NCBI RefSeq assembly: GCF_014269205.2 | Contig: NZ_JABWRY020000001.1 | Location: 2,976,001 to 3,040,000, forward strand | DNA: 64,000 bases | Direction: 5' to 3' | DNA from: Pseudomonas kermanshahensis | GTDB lineage: Bacteria; Pseudomonadota; Gammaproteobacteria; Pseudomonadales; Pseudomonadaceae | In this document: piece by piece, positions 49,725 through 57,664 of the stretch | Position numbering within the stretch: the first letter of the stretch is position 1 | Layout: every line of letters begins with the position of its first letter | Translations under genes and position numbers: made by a program | The notes under the pieces: generated by a model | The model's input: only the letters and a program-made list of their open reading frames with translations | What the model was told of the DNA's origin: nothing | The model's database searches: none

Positions 49725-50969
49725 TTGAAGAAGAACGTTCTTATCATTGGTGCAGGAGGTGTCGCCAAGGTGGTGGCCCACAAGTGCGCGCAGCATAACG
49801 ACGAACTCGGTCGTATTGCCATTGCGTCGCGGAACATCTCCAAATGCCAGGCCATCATCGACAGCGTCAAGGCCAAGGGTAGCCTCAAGGTACCCGCCGA
49901 CATCCAGGCCTTCTCGCTCAACGCCCTCGATGTCGAGGCGACCAAAGCACTGATCCGCGAGACCGAATCGCAGATCGTGATCAACGTGGGCTCTGCCTTC
50001 CTCAACATGTCGGTGCTGCGTGCCTGCATCGATACCGGTGTCGCCTACCTGGACACCGCGATTCACGAAGAACCGGGCAAAATCTGCGAGACGCCGCCCT
50101 GGTACGGCAACTACGAGTGGAAACACCTCGAAGAGTGCCAAGAAAAGAACATTACCGCCATTCTCGGCGTCGGTTTCGACCCGGGTGTGGTGAACAGCTA
50201 CGCAAAACTTGCGCAGCAGCAATACTTCGACAGCATTGATTCGATCGACATCCTCGACGTCAATGCCGGTTCGCATGGCAAGTACTTCGCCACCAACTTC
50301 GACCCGGAAATCAACTTCCGCGAGTTCACCGGGCAAGTATGGAGCTGGCAGAACAGCCGGTGGACCAGCAACACCATGTTCGAGGTCAAGCGTACCGACG
50401 ACCTGCCCGTAGTAGGTTCGCAAAACCTGTACCTGACCGGCCACGATGAAGTGCACTCGATTTCGAAGAACCTCAACGTGCCGAACGTGCGCTTCTGGAT
50501 GAGCTTCGGCGAGCACTACATCAATGTGTTCACCGTGCTGAAAAACCTCGGCCTGCTCTCCGAGCAACCGGTCAAGACCGCCGAAGGCCTGGAAGTGGTG
50601 CCGTTGAAAGTGGTCAAGGCCGTGCTGCCAGACCCAGCCTCCCTGGCCCCGGGCTACACCGGCAAGACCTGCATCGGTGACCTGGTCAAGGGCACCAAGG
50701 ACGGCCAGCCGCGCGAAGTGTTCATCTACAACGTGGCGGATCACGAAGAAGCTTTCGCCGAGACCGACAGCCAAGGTATTTCCTACACCGCCGGTGTACC
50801 GCCAGTGGCTGCCGCCCTGCTGGTCGCCCGTGGCGAGTGGGATGCCAAGCGCATGGTCAACGTCGAAGAACTGCCAGCCGAGCCGTTCCTCAAGGCGCTG
50901 GACGTGATGGGCCTGCCGACTCGCGTCAAAGATGAGAAAGGCGATCGTCCTTGGGACGCTGAAGCCTAA
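49725..50969 (+). CDS. carboxynorspermidine/carboxyspermidine dehydrogenase
   Basis: 414 residues from TTG (49725) with AAGGAG upstream. Rossmann start KKNVLIIGAGGVAKVVAHKC; saccharopine dehydrogenase fold. TPPWYGNYEWKHLEECQEKNITAILGVGFDPGVVNSY is typical of CANSDH enzymes that use aspartate semialdehyde and a diamine. Together with nspC it forms the carboxyspermidine route to polyamines. Strong terminator follows. Confidence 0.92.
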   Translation: MKKNVLIIGAGGVAKVVAHKCAQHNDELGRIAIASRNISKCQAIIDSVKAKGSLKVPADIQAFSLNALDVEATKALIRETESQIVINVGSAFLNMSVLRACIDTGVAYLDTAIHEEPGKICETPPWYGNYEWKHLEECQEKNITAILGVGFDPGVVNSYAKLAQQQYFDSIDSIDILDVNAGSHGKYFATNFDPEINFREFTGQVWSWQNSRWTSNTMFEVKRTDDLPVVGSQNLYLTGHDEVHSISKNLNVPNVRFWMSFGEHYINVFTVLKNLGLLSEQPVKTAEGLEVVPLKVVKAVLPDPASLAPGYTGKTCIGDLVKGTKDGQPREVFIYNVADHEEAFAETDSQGISYTAGVPPVAAALLVARGEWDAKRMVNVEELPAEPFLKALDVMGLPTRVKDEKGDRPWDAEA

Positions 50970-50978
50970 GCAACATAA

Positions 50979-51010
50979 AACAGGGCGCCTATCAGGCGCC
51001 CTGTTTTTTT
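50979..51010 (+). terminator. Rho-independent terminator of the polyamine pair
   Basis: AACAGGGCGCCT/AGGCGCCCTGTT, 3-nt loop, followed by seven T: a very strong intrinsic terminator. Confidence 0.93.
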
Positions 51011-51113
51011 GGCATGTGCCAGTGGTACCTGCGGCAGCGCCCTAACGACTCGACCCCTGCCGCCTGCTCGCGTACGCTTGCCGCTTTCCTTCCGTAGCAA
51101 GGCAAACGCGCCC

Positions 51114-51494
51114 ATGGCAAACACAGATATCATCTACACCCCCGATCCGGACGCCGATTCCATTTCGTCCGACGTCGCCGAATACAACGGTGTGCTGGTC
51201 TCCACCCAGATCCCCACCCGCGCCGATGGCAGCCTCGAGCTGGGCGACATCGTTGCGCAGAGCGAATGCACCCTGCAGGCGCTGAAAGTAGCCCTGGAAA
51301 AAGCCGGCAGCGGCATGGACCGCGTGCTGCACCTGACCATCTACCTCACCGACATGGCTGAACGTGCAGCGTTCAACGAGGTGTACCAGCGCTTCTTCAG
51401 CAAGCCATGGCCCGTGCGCGCCGCCGTTGGCGTGGCCTCGCTGGCGGTCGAAGGCATGCGCGTGGAAGTCACCGCGATGGCTGCCAAACGCTGA
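51114..51494 (+). CDS. RidA family protein
   Basis: 126 residues from MANTDIIYTPDPDADS (ATG 51114). RidA markers: GDIVAQSECTLQALKVALEKAGSGMDRVLHLTIYLTDMAERAAFNEVY and AAVGVASLAVEGMRVEVTAMA. The catalytic arginine of enamine/imine deaminases is expected in the RAAVGV segment (PVRAAVGV). Trimers remove reactive enamines. No operon partner. Confidence 0.9.
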   Translation: MANTDIIYTPDPDADSISSDVAEYNGVLVSTQIPTRADGSLELGDIVAQSECTLQALKVALEKAGSGMDRVLHLTIYLTDMAERAAFNEVYQRFFSKPWPVRAAVGVASLAVEGMRVEVTAMAAKR

Positions 51495-51520
51495 TTACGC
51501 CAGCTCATGCATGCCCCATG

Positions 51521-51631
51521 TAGGAGCGGCCTTGCGTCGCGAAAGGGCTGCGAAGCGGCCCCAGATTCGGTGCACTCACAAAGACAGCTGGGGCCGCTCC
51601 GCGACCCTTTCGCGACGCAAGGCCGCTCCTA
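51521..51631. repeat. REP-type inverted pair, second class
   Basis: TAGGAGCGGCCTTGCGTCGCGAAAGGG at 51521-51547 and its exact complement at 51605-51631, with an inner GCGGCCCCA/TGGGGCCGC pair. A 27-bp perfect stem between ridA and rlhA; a P. putida intergenic REP doublet. Confidence 0.88.
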
Positions 51632-51733
51632 CACCTCCAGGTCGCGCCGCCTCTGGGCAGCGTAGGGATGCCACCAGCCCGTTTCACCGCTACAATGCCC
51701 GCCTAAACCGTGACCGCCCGAAACTATAACGAC

Positions 51734-53734
51734 ATGTCCCTTCCAAAGAATCACCTGGAACTGCTCAGCCCTGCCCGTGACGTGGCCATCGCTCGCGAAG
51801 CGATCCTGCACGGCGCTGATGCCATCTATATCGGCGGCCCGAGCTTCGGCGCGCGCCATAACGCCTGCAACGAAGTCAGCGAAATCGCCGAACTGGTCGA
51901 GTTCGCCCGTCGCTACCATGCACGCGTGTTCACCACCATCAACACCATCCTCCACGACAACGAGCTGGAGCCGGCGCGCAAGCTGATCCATCAGCTCTAC
52001 GACGCGGGCGTCGACGCCTTGATCGTGCAGGACCTGGGGGTGATGGAGCTGGACATCCCACCGATCGAGCTGCACGCCAGCACCCAGACCGACATCCGTA
52101 CCCTAGAGCGCGCCAAGTTCCTCGATCAGGCGGGCTTCTCGCAGCTGGTACTGGCCCGTGAGCTGAACCTGCAGCAGATCCGCGCCATTGCCGCCGAAAC
52201 CGACGCCGCCATCGAGTTCTTCATTCACGGTGCGCTGTGCGTGGCCTTTTCCGGCCAGTGCAACATCTCCCACGCCCAGACTGGGCGCAGCGCCAACCGT
52301 GGCGACTGCTCACAAGCCTGCCGCCTGCCCTACACCCTGAAGGATGACCAGGGCCGCGTGGTGGCCTTCGAGAAGCACCTGTTGTCGATGAAGGACAACA
52401 ACCAGACCGCCAACCTGCGCGACCTGGTCGACGCTGGCGTGCGCTCGTTCAAGATCGAGGGCCGCTACAAGGACATGGGCTATGTGAAGAACATCACGGC
52501 CCACTACCGCAAAGAGCTCGACGCCATCCTCGAAGACCGCCCGGACCTGGCCCGCGCGTCAAGTGGCCGCACCGAGCACTTCTTCGTCCCAGACCCGGAC
52601 AAGACCTTCCACCGCGGTAGCACCGACTACTTCGTCAGCGACCGCAAGATCGACATCGGCGCGTTCGACTCGCCAACGTTCACCGGCTTGCCGGTGGGCG
52701 TAGTGGAAAAGGTCAACAAACGCGACATGCTGGTCACCACTGACGTGCCGCTGACCAACGGCGACGGCCTGAACGTGCTGGTCAAGCGCGAGGTGGTGGG
52801 GTTCCGCGCCAACATTGCCGAACCCCGTGGCGAGTTCGAGGAAGACGGCCAGAAGCGCTATCGCTACCGCGTCGAACCCAACGAAATGCCTGACGGCCTG
52901 TACAAACTGCGGCCAAATCACCCGCTGTCGCGCAACCTCGACCACAACTGGCAACAGGCCTTGCAGCGCACGTCGGCCGAACGCCGAGTGGGTGTGGAAT
53001 GGCACGCGGTGCTGCGCGAGCAGCGGCTGATGCTCACCGTCAGCAGCGAGGAAGGCGTCAGCGTGCAAGTGGCCCTGGACGGCCCGTTCGGCGCGGCCAA
53101 CAAGCCGCAACAGGCGCTGGACCAACTGCACGACCTGTTGGGCCAACTGGGTACCACCCAGTACCACGCCAACGCCATCGAACTGGATGCCCCACAGGCG
53201 TATTTCATCCCTAACTCCCAGCTCAAGGCCCTGCGCCGTGAAGCCATCGAGGCGCTGACCGCTGCTCGGGTCAAGGCGCATCCGCGCGGCGGTCGTAAAG
53301 CTGAAACCACGCCACCTCCGGTGTACCCGGAGTCGCACCTGTCGTTCCTGGCCAACGTTTACAACCAGAAAGCGCGCGATTTCTACCACCGTCACGGCGT
53401 GCAGCTGATCGACGCGGCCTACGAGGCCCATGAAGAGCACGGCGAAGTGCCGGTGATGATCACCAAGCACTGCCTGCGCTTCTCGTTCAACCTGTGCCCC
53501 AAGCAGGCCAAGGGCGTGACCGGCGTGCGCACCAAGGTGGCGCCGATGCAGCTGATTCAGGGCGACGAAGTGCTGACCCTGAAATTCGACTGCAAACCGT
53601 GTGAAATGCATGTGGTCGGCAAGATGAAAAGCCACATCATCGACCTGCCGCCCCCCGGCAGCGCGGTGGCCCAAGTAGTTGGCCATATCAGCCCGGAAGA
53701 CCTGCTCAAGACCATCCCGCGCGCACCGCATTGA
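51734..53734 (+). CDS. rlhA: 23S rRNA C2501 hydroxylation protein RlhA (peptidase U32 family)
   Basis: 666 residues from MSLPKNHLELLSPARD (ATG 51734). U32 family with GALCVAFSGQCNISHAQTGRSANRGDCSQACRLPY holding Fe-S cysteines and the C-terminal KHCLRFSFNLCPKQ and DCKPCEMHV cysteines. Length (about 650) and near-identity of these motifs distinguish RlhA/YdcP from the shorter TrhP/YegQ. It hydroxylates C2501 of 23S rRNA with prephenate as oxygen donor source in E. coli. Single gene flanked by REP repeats. Confidence 0.92.
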   Translation: MSLPKNHLELLSPARDVAIAREAILHGADAIYIGGPSFGARHNACNEVSEIAELVEFARRYHARVFTTINTILHDNELEPARKLIHQLYDAGVDALIVQDLGVMELDIPPIELHASTQTDIRTLERAKFLDQAGFSQLVLARELNLQQIRAIAAETDAAIEFFIHGALCVAFSGQCNISHAQTGRSANRGDCSQACRLPYTLKDDQGRVVAFEKHLLSMKDNNQTANLRDLVDAGVRSFKIEGRYKDMGYVKNITAHYRKELDAILEDRPDLARASSGRTEHFFVPDPDKTFHRGSTDYFVSDRKIDIGAFDSPTFTGLPVGVVEKVNKRDMLVTTDVPLTNGDGLNVLVKREVVGFRANIAEPRGEFEEDGQKRYRYRVEPNEMPDGLYKLRPNHPLSRNLDHNWQQALQRTSAERRVGVEWHAVLREQRLMLTVSSEEGVSVQVALDGPFGAANKPQQALDQLHDLLGQLGTTQYHANAIELDAPQAYFIPNSQLKALRREAIEALTAARVKAHPRGGRKAETTPPPVYPESHLSFLANVYNQKARDFYHRHGVQLIDAAYEAHEEHGEVPVMITKHCLRFSFNLCPKQAKGVTGVRTKVAPMQLIQGDEVLTLKFDCKPCEMHVVGKMKSHIIDLPPPGSAVAQVVGHISPEDLLKTIPRAPH

Positions 53735-53741
53735 TCGCACC

Positions 53742-53915
53742 CTTGTAGGAGCAGCCTTGTGCTGCGAAGAGGCCGGCGGCAGCATCCGAGATCTTAGGTA
53801 CTGCCACCGCCCTCCCTTGTAGGAGCAGCCTCGTGCTGCGAAGAGGCCGGCGGCAGCATCCGAGATCTTAAGTGCTGCCACCGGCCTCTTCGCAGCTCAA
53901 GGCTGCTCCTACACA
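53742..53915. repeat. tandem and inverted REP-like repeat
   Basis: A 50-nt unit (TGTAGGAGCAGCCTTGTGCT...GAGATCTTA) occurs at about 53743-53794 and 53817-53869 with few differences, then an inverted half (GCCTCTTCGCAGC...GCTGCTCCTACA, 53884-53913) follows. It separates rlhA from the convergent regulator gene. Confidence 0.85.
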
Positions 53916-53923
53916 GGCAGGCG

Positions 53924-55246
53924 TCAACGAATCTGGTGCTTGTGCAGCAGCCGATAGAATGTCGGCCGCGAGATCCCGAGTACTTTCGCAGCGATGCTCA
54001 AGTTGTCGCTGTGCCGGTTAAGCACATCACACAAAGCCTGGCGCTCTGCCCGGTGCTTGTACTGCTCCAGGGTACCCAGCGGCGGCTGCTCTTGCTCGAT
54101 CTGCAAGCCCAGGTCCTGCGCCTCGATCTGCCGCCCTTCTGCCAACACCAGCCCGCGCCGCACTCGGTTGGCGAGCTCACGCACATTGCCCGGCCAGTCA
54201 TGCCGGCCCATGGCCGCCAACGCATGGTCACTGAACGAGCGCGGCCTGCGCCCGGTCTCCAGGCTGTAGAAATGGGCAAAATGGCTGGCCAGCATCGACA
54301 GGTCACCATGCCTGTCTCGCAGTGGCGCCGTCACCACCTGCAACACATTCAGCCGGTAATACAGGTCCTCGCGAAAGCGGCCCTGTTCGATGGCTTTTTC
54401 AAGGTCCACGTGGGTCGCCGCCAACACCCGCACATCCACGGGGATAGGCTGGCTGCCACCGACCCGTTCAATGTGTTTTTCCTGCAGAAAGCGCAGCAGG
54501 TTGGCTTGCAGTTCCAACGGCAAGTCACCCACCTCGTCCAGGAACAAGGTACCGCCATGCGCCGCCTCTATTCGCCCGGCCTTGCGCTGATGCGCACCGG
54601 TAAAGGCACCCTTCTCGTGCCCAAACAGCTCGGACTGGATCAGGTGCTCGGGTATCGCCCCGCAGTTGATCGCGATGAATGGCTGATCGTGCCGCTGCGA
54701 CTGCCGATGCAGGGTGCGCGCCACCAGCTCCTTGCCTGTGCCACTCTCGCCACGGATCAAAACCGGCGACTCGGTGGGCGCCAGTTTCCCCAACAGCTTG
54801 CGCAACTCGCGGATCGGCCGGCTCTCACCCAGCAACTCGTGAACCGAGTCATCCACCCGCACCGCACCCTTGCCACGCAGCCGCGCCATGCCGAAGGCAC
54901 GCCCGAGGGTAACCTGAACGCGGGAAACGTCGAACGGCAAGGTATGGAAGTCGAAAAACCACTCGCAGACAAAATCACCGACGTTCTGCATGCGCAACTG
55001 CTCGGCGCTGAGCACGGCGATCCACTCGGTATTGCTGCGCTTGATCATGTCCTTGACTGCGTCGGGATGGCGCAGGTGCGATGCCTGCAGCCGCAGCAGG
55101 CCGACATCGCAGGCGTGGTCTAGAGCAGCACCGAGCATACAACTGTCCACATCCCAGCCGGCACTGCGCAGGCCTGGCAATAAACGGTGGCAGTCGTCGC
55201 AGGGGTCGACGATGAGCAAACGGCGTTGGGAAGCGGGTTGCTGCAT
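53924..55246 (-). CDS. sigma54-dependent regulator, VpsR-like
   Basis: 440 residues. N-terminal pseudo-receiver of VpsR type (RRLLIVDPCDDCHRLL; 1-120) with no clear phosphorylation aspartate; AAA+ domain with Walker A GESGTGKE (166-173), GAFTGA (213-218) and Walker B LFLDE (234-238); FIS-type HTH (NLSIAAKVLGISRPTFYRLLHKHQI). VpsR-type proteins respond to c-di-GMP and govern polysaccharide genes; that role here is inferred. No target operon is adjacent. Confidence 0.85.
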   Translation of the reverse strand: MQQPASQRRLLIVDPCDDCHRLLPGLRSAGWDVDSCMLGAALDHACDVGLLRLQASHLRHPDAVKDMIKRSNTEWIAVLSAEQLRMQNVGDFVCEWFFDFHTLPFDVSRVQVTLGRAFGMARLRGKGAVRVDDSVHELLGESRPIRELRKLLGKLAPTESPVLIRGESGTGKELVARTLHRQSQRHDQPFIAINCGAIPEHLIQSELFGHEKGAFTGAHQRKAGRIEAAHGGTLFLDEVGDLPLELQANLLRFLQEKHIERVGGSQPIPVDVRVLAATHVDLEKAIEQGRFREDLYYRLNVLQVVTAPLRDRHGDLSMLASHFAHFYSLETGRRPRSFSDHALAAMGRHDWPGNVRELANRVRRGLVLAEGRQIEAQDLGLQIEQEQPPLGTLEQYKHRAERQALCDVLNRHSDNLSIAAKVLGISRPTFYRLLHKHQIR

Positions 55247-55588
55247 GACCGTTCCTTGGCGCCAGAGTTTGGTTTTGTGAAGTAAAACAGCAAGTTGTGG
55301 CGCCCAATTAACAGTAGCAACGAACTTGACGGTGCCCAGTACCGTCTGTCTGCCGAATCATTTTTTTACAAACCCTGACGGGAATTTTCGCACTTTATCG
55401 ACATCCCATGGCGGCGCAGGCAAGAACGGATTCAACCCTGACACAAATTTTTACACCCAATGTGTGACTTGCCCCCGGACAACGAGCATCAGTACACATA
55501 ACCCCGCGCTGCATATCGCGATGATTGAGGCGAATTTATAGCAACGCGGACTTCACTTCGATGTTTGGGACCATAGAGAGACCGAACC
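55247..55588. other. divergent intergenic region, no gene seen
   Basis: 342 nt between the regulator and the 88-residue gene. It is AT-richer than the surroundings, with several T/A-runs (ATTTTTTTAC). It must hold both promoters. No good sigma54 -24/-12 match was found. Confidence 0.5.
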
Positions 55589-55855
55589 ATGAATGCCCCG
55601 CTCCGTGTCAACGAAGCACTGCTGATTGCCGACCACGCCTTCGAACCTTTCCAGTGCGTAGCCTGGGATGCGCCCAATGGTACTGGTGAATTGAGCCTGG
55701 CAGTGATCGACCGGACCAGCACCCGCATCGGCAGCAAGCAAGTGTCCTCGCGCATTTATTCCGACCCTGCGCAATGGGCCAGCCTGATCGAGGAAGTGCG
55801 CGCCGAGCTGTGCGAAAAAGGTTATGACCTGCAACCGTGGTCGATGCCGAAGTAA
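55589..55855 (+). CDS. conserved hypothetical Pseudomonas protein
   Basis: 88 residues, MNAPLRVNEALLIADHAFEPFQCVAWD with GAGAGACC upstream. Beta-rich N-terminal half (ELSLAVIDRTSTRIGSKQVSSRIY) and a C-terminal helix. Likely a small soluble protein; no known domain. A hairpin AAGTGCGTG/CACGCACTT at 55870-55893 follows. Confidence 0.7.
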   Translation: MNAPLRVNEALLIADHAFEPFQCVAWDAPNGTGELSLAVIDRTSTRIGSKQVSSRIYSDPAQWASLIEEVRAELCEKGYDLQPWSMPK

Positions 55856-55984
55856 TTGCGATTGCCCCTCCAAGTGCGTGCCCTGCCACGCACTTGTGCA
55901 ACTTCTCAGTTGCTGCCGCTGCAACTTTTCTTATTGCGACACCTTATTGCGACATTGTGTCGCAGTATCACGCCGCACTGTTAT

Positions 55985-56661
55985 TCAATCCACGACCTTG
56001 AAGTGCTCCAGGTGCTGATAATCGGCCTGCAGTTGCGCAGCCAATTGTTGCGCACGGCCCAGACGAACGGGCGCCAGCTCCATGTCGACCAGTAACGTGG
56101 CACAGCCCATCGGTTGCACGTTATCCGAGTGCTGCAGCCGACCGTCGGTAAATACCAGGCAGCGCACAGCTTCATGAGGGTGAGCCTGCTGCCGCGCCTG
56201 CAGCCACTGCCGCGCTTGCTCCAACGCGGCGATCAACGGTGTACCGCCCCCTGCCCCCAGTGCTTGCAACCAGGGCTGCAAGGCCGCCGAGGCCTTGAGG
56301 CCGTGTCGCTGCCACTGCGGCGTCTGCCCGCTCGCTGTCAGCAGGGCCAACCGCGCCCGCTGACGGTATGCCTGGTCGAACAACGCCGCCAGCAAACCTT
56401 TGGTCTGCGCCAGCGCCTGGTGACGGCGGGTTGAGGCCGAGGCGTCGACGATCACCAGCCACAGTTCGCCAGGCTGAGCCTTGCGCTGTTGCCAGCACAG
56501 GTCTTCACGCAGCCGTGGCCGCCCCTTGAGCAAAGTCGGCAGCCAGGCTACTCGGCCCGAAGTGGTGCTGTGTACACGGCCACGGCTGGCGCCTTTCAAC
56601 TGCCCTGCACGTGGCCTGGCATCCGTCCCTTGGGCTTTTCGCTGGCGGATGCTCAGGGCTT
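55985..56661 (-). CDS. chlD: chelatase D-type VWA part, reached by -1 frameshift from chlI
   Basis: About 224 residues in the -1 frame after the slip site: a short linker (ALSIRQRKAQG) then a von Willebrand A domain with MIDAS VDASAST and a later TDGRL. The only alternative start is a TTG at 56597-56599 without a ribosome site, and an open frame continues upstream to the AAAAAAG site. The product would be ChlI fused to VWA, i.e. the medium chelatase subunit (ChlD/BchD-like). With CobN it would insert cobalt into the corrin ring. Confidence 0.75.
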
Positions 56662-57663
56662 TTTTGCCCAGTTCGGCACCTCACGGCGCGCACCACTGGT
56701 CACTGGCTGTGGTGGCAGCGCGCCCCAGTCACCCTGCCCGCCTTGGCTGCCCTGGCTGTTTGCGCTCTGCTGCCCCGTCTCAGGCGGTGTCGAAGGCGGC
56801 GGCTGCTGGGGCGATACACGGCGGCGATGGCGCAAAGCGAACTCGGCCACCGCCTCGACATCGGCTTCATCAATGGCCTCGCCGCCGCGCCAGGCACAGT
56901 GCGCGCGTGCTGCGCGCAGCCAGACCAGGTCCGCCCGCAGGCCATCGACCCCGGCGGCGTAGCAGCGCTCGGTGATCCAGGCCAGGGCCTGGTCGTCCAG
57001 GGCAATCTGGGCGAGGTCGTGGCGCGCCTGCTGGCAGCGCTCGCGCAGTTGCGCCTGGGCAGTTGCCCATTGCGCGCAGAAGGCCTGGGGGTCGCTGTCG
57101 AACGCCAGGCGGCGGCGGATGATCTGCTGGCGCGCCTGAGGCTCCGGCAAGCCTTCGAGGGCCACATTCAAGCCAAAACGGTCAAGCAGCTGCGGTCGCA
57201 ACTCGCCTTCTTCTGGGTTCATGGTGCCAATCAGCACAAAACGCGCGCTGTGCCGGTGCGAGATGCCATCACGTTCGATGCGGTTGGTGCCGCTGGCGGC
57301 CACGTCGAGCAACAGGTCGACGAGGGTATCGGGCAACAGGTTGACCTCGTCCACGTACAGCACGCCGCCATCGGCCTGGGCCAGCACACCGGGTGAAAAC
57401 TGGGCCTTGCCCTGCCCCAACACAGCGTCCAGGTCGAGGGTGCCGACCAAGCGCTCTTCACTGGCGCCCAACGGCAGCGTGACGAACGGCCCCTCGCCGA
57501 GCAGGTCGGCGAGACCACGGGCCAAGGTACTCTTGGCCATGCCGCGCGGGCCTTCAATCAGCACGCCCCCGATCTTCGGGTCGATGGCGGTCAGGCACAG
57601 GGCCAGTTTCAGCGCGTCGGCACCGACCACGGCGGCCAGCGGAAATTGTACGGGTTCACTCAT
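56653..57663 (-). CDS. chlI: chelatase AAA+ subunit ChlI (small subunit)
   Basis: 336 residues from MSEPVQFPLAAVVG (ATG 57661-57663), one base after the cobN stop. Walker A is GPRGMAKST, Walker B VLYVDEVNLL, plus the ChlI insertion LLDRFGLNVAL. The C-terminal P/Q/S/G-rich linker ends NWAKKP at TGA 56653-56655. The linker style is that between the AAA+ and VWA parts of ChlD, which fits the frameshift idea. Confidence 0.9.
   Translation of the reverse strand: MSEPVQFPLAAVVGADALKLALCLTAIDPKIGGVLIEGPRGMAKSTLARGLADLLGEGPFVTLPLGASEERLVGTLDLDAVLGQGKAQFSPGVLAQADGGVLYVDEVNLLPDTLVDLLLDVAASGTNRIERDGISHRHSARFVLIGTMNPEEGELRPQLLDRFGLNVALEGLPEPQARQQIIRRRLAFDSDPQAFCAQWATAQAQLRERCQQARHDLAQIALDDQALAWITERCYAAGVDGLRADLVWLRAARAHCAWRGGEAIDEADVEAVAEFALRHRRRVSPQQPPPSTPPETGQQSANSQGSQGGQGDWGALPPQPVTSGARREVPNWAKKP
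56659..56665 (-). promoter_or_regulatory. -1 frameshift site AAAAAAG in chlI/chlD
   Basis: On the minus strand the zero frame reads GC A AAA AAG CCC TGA. A AAA AAG is the dnaX-type slippery heptamer and the -1 frame leads directly into the VWA part. A GAGGTG Shine-Dalgarno-like element lies about 12 nt upstream. Frameshifting producing two cobalt chelatase subunits has been described for bacterial chlD genes. Confidence 0.78.
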
Positions 57664-57664
57664 T

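Noticed and set aside
53742..53915. Possible insertion sequence ends or a MITE
   Set aside because: No terminal inverted repeats with target duplication and no transposase; the tandem unit is better explained as REP expansion.
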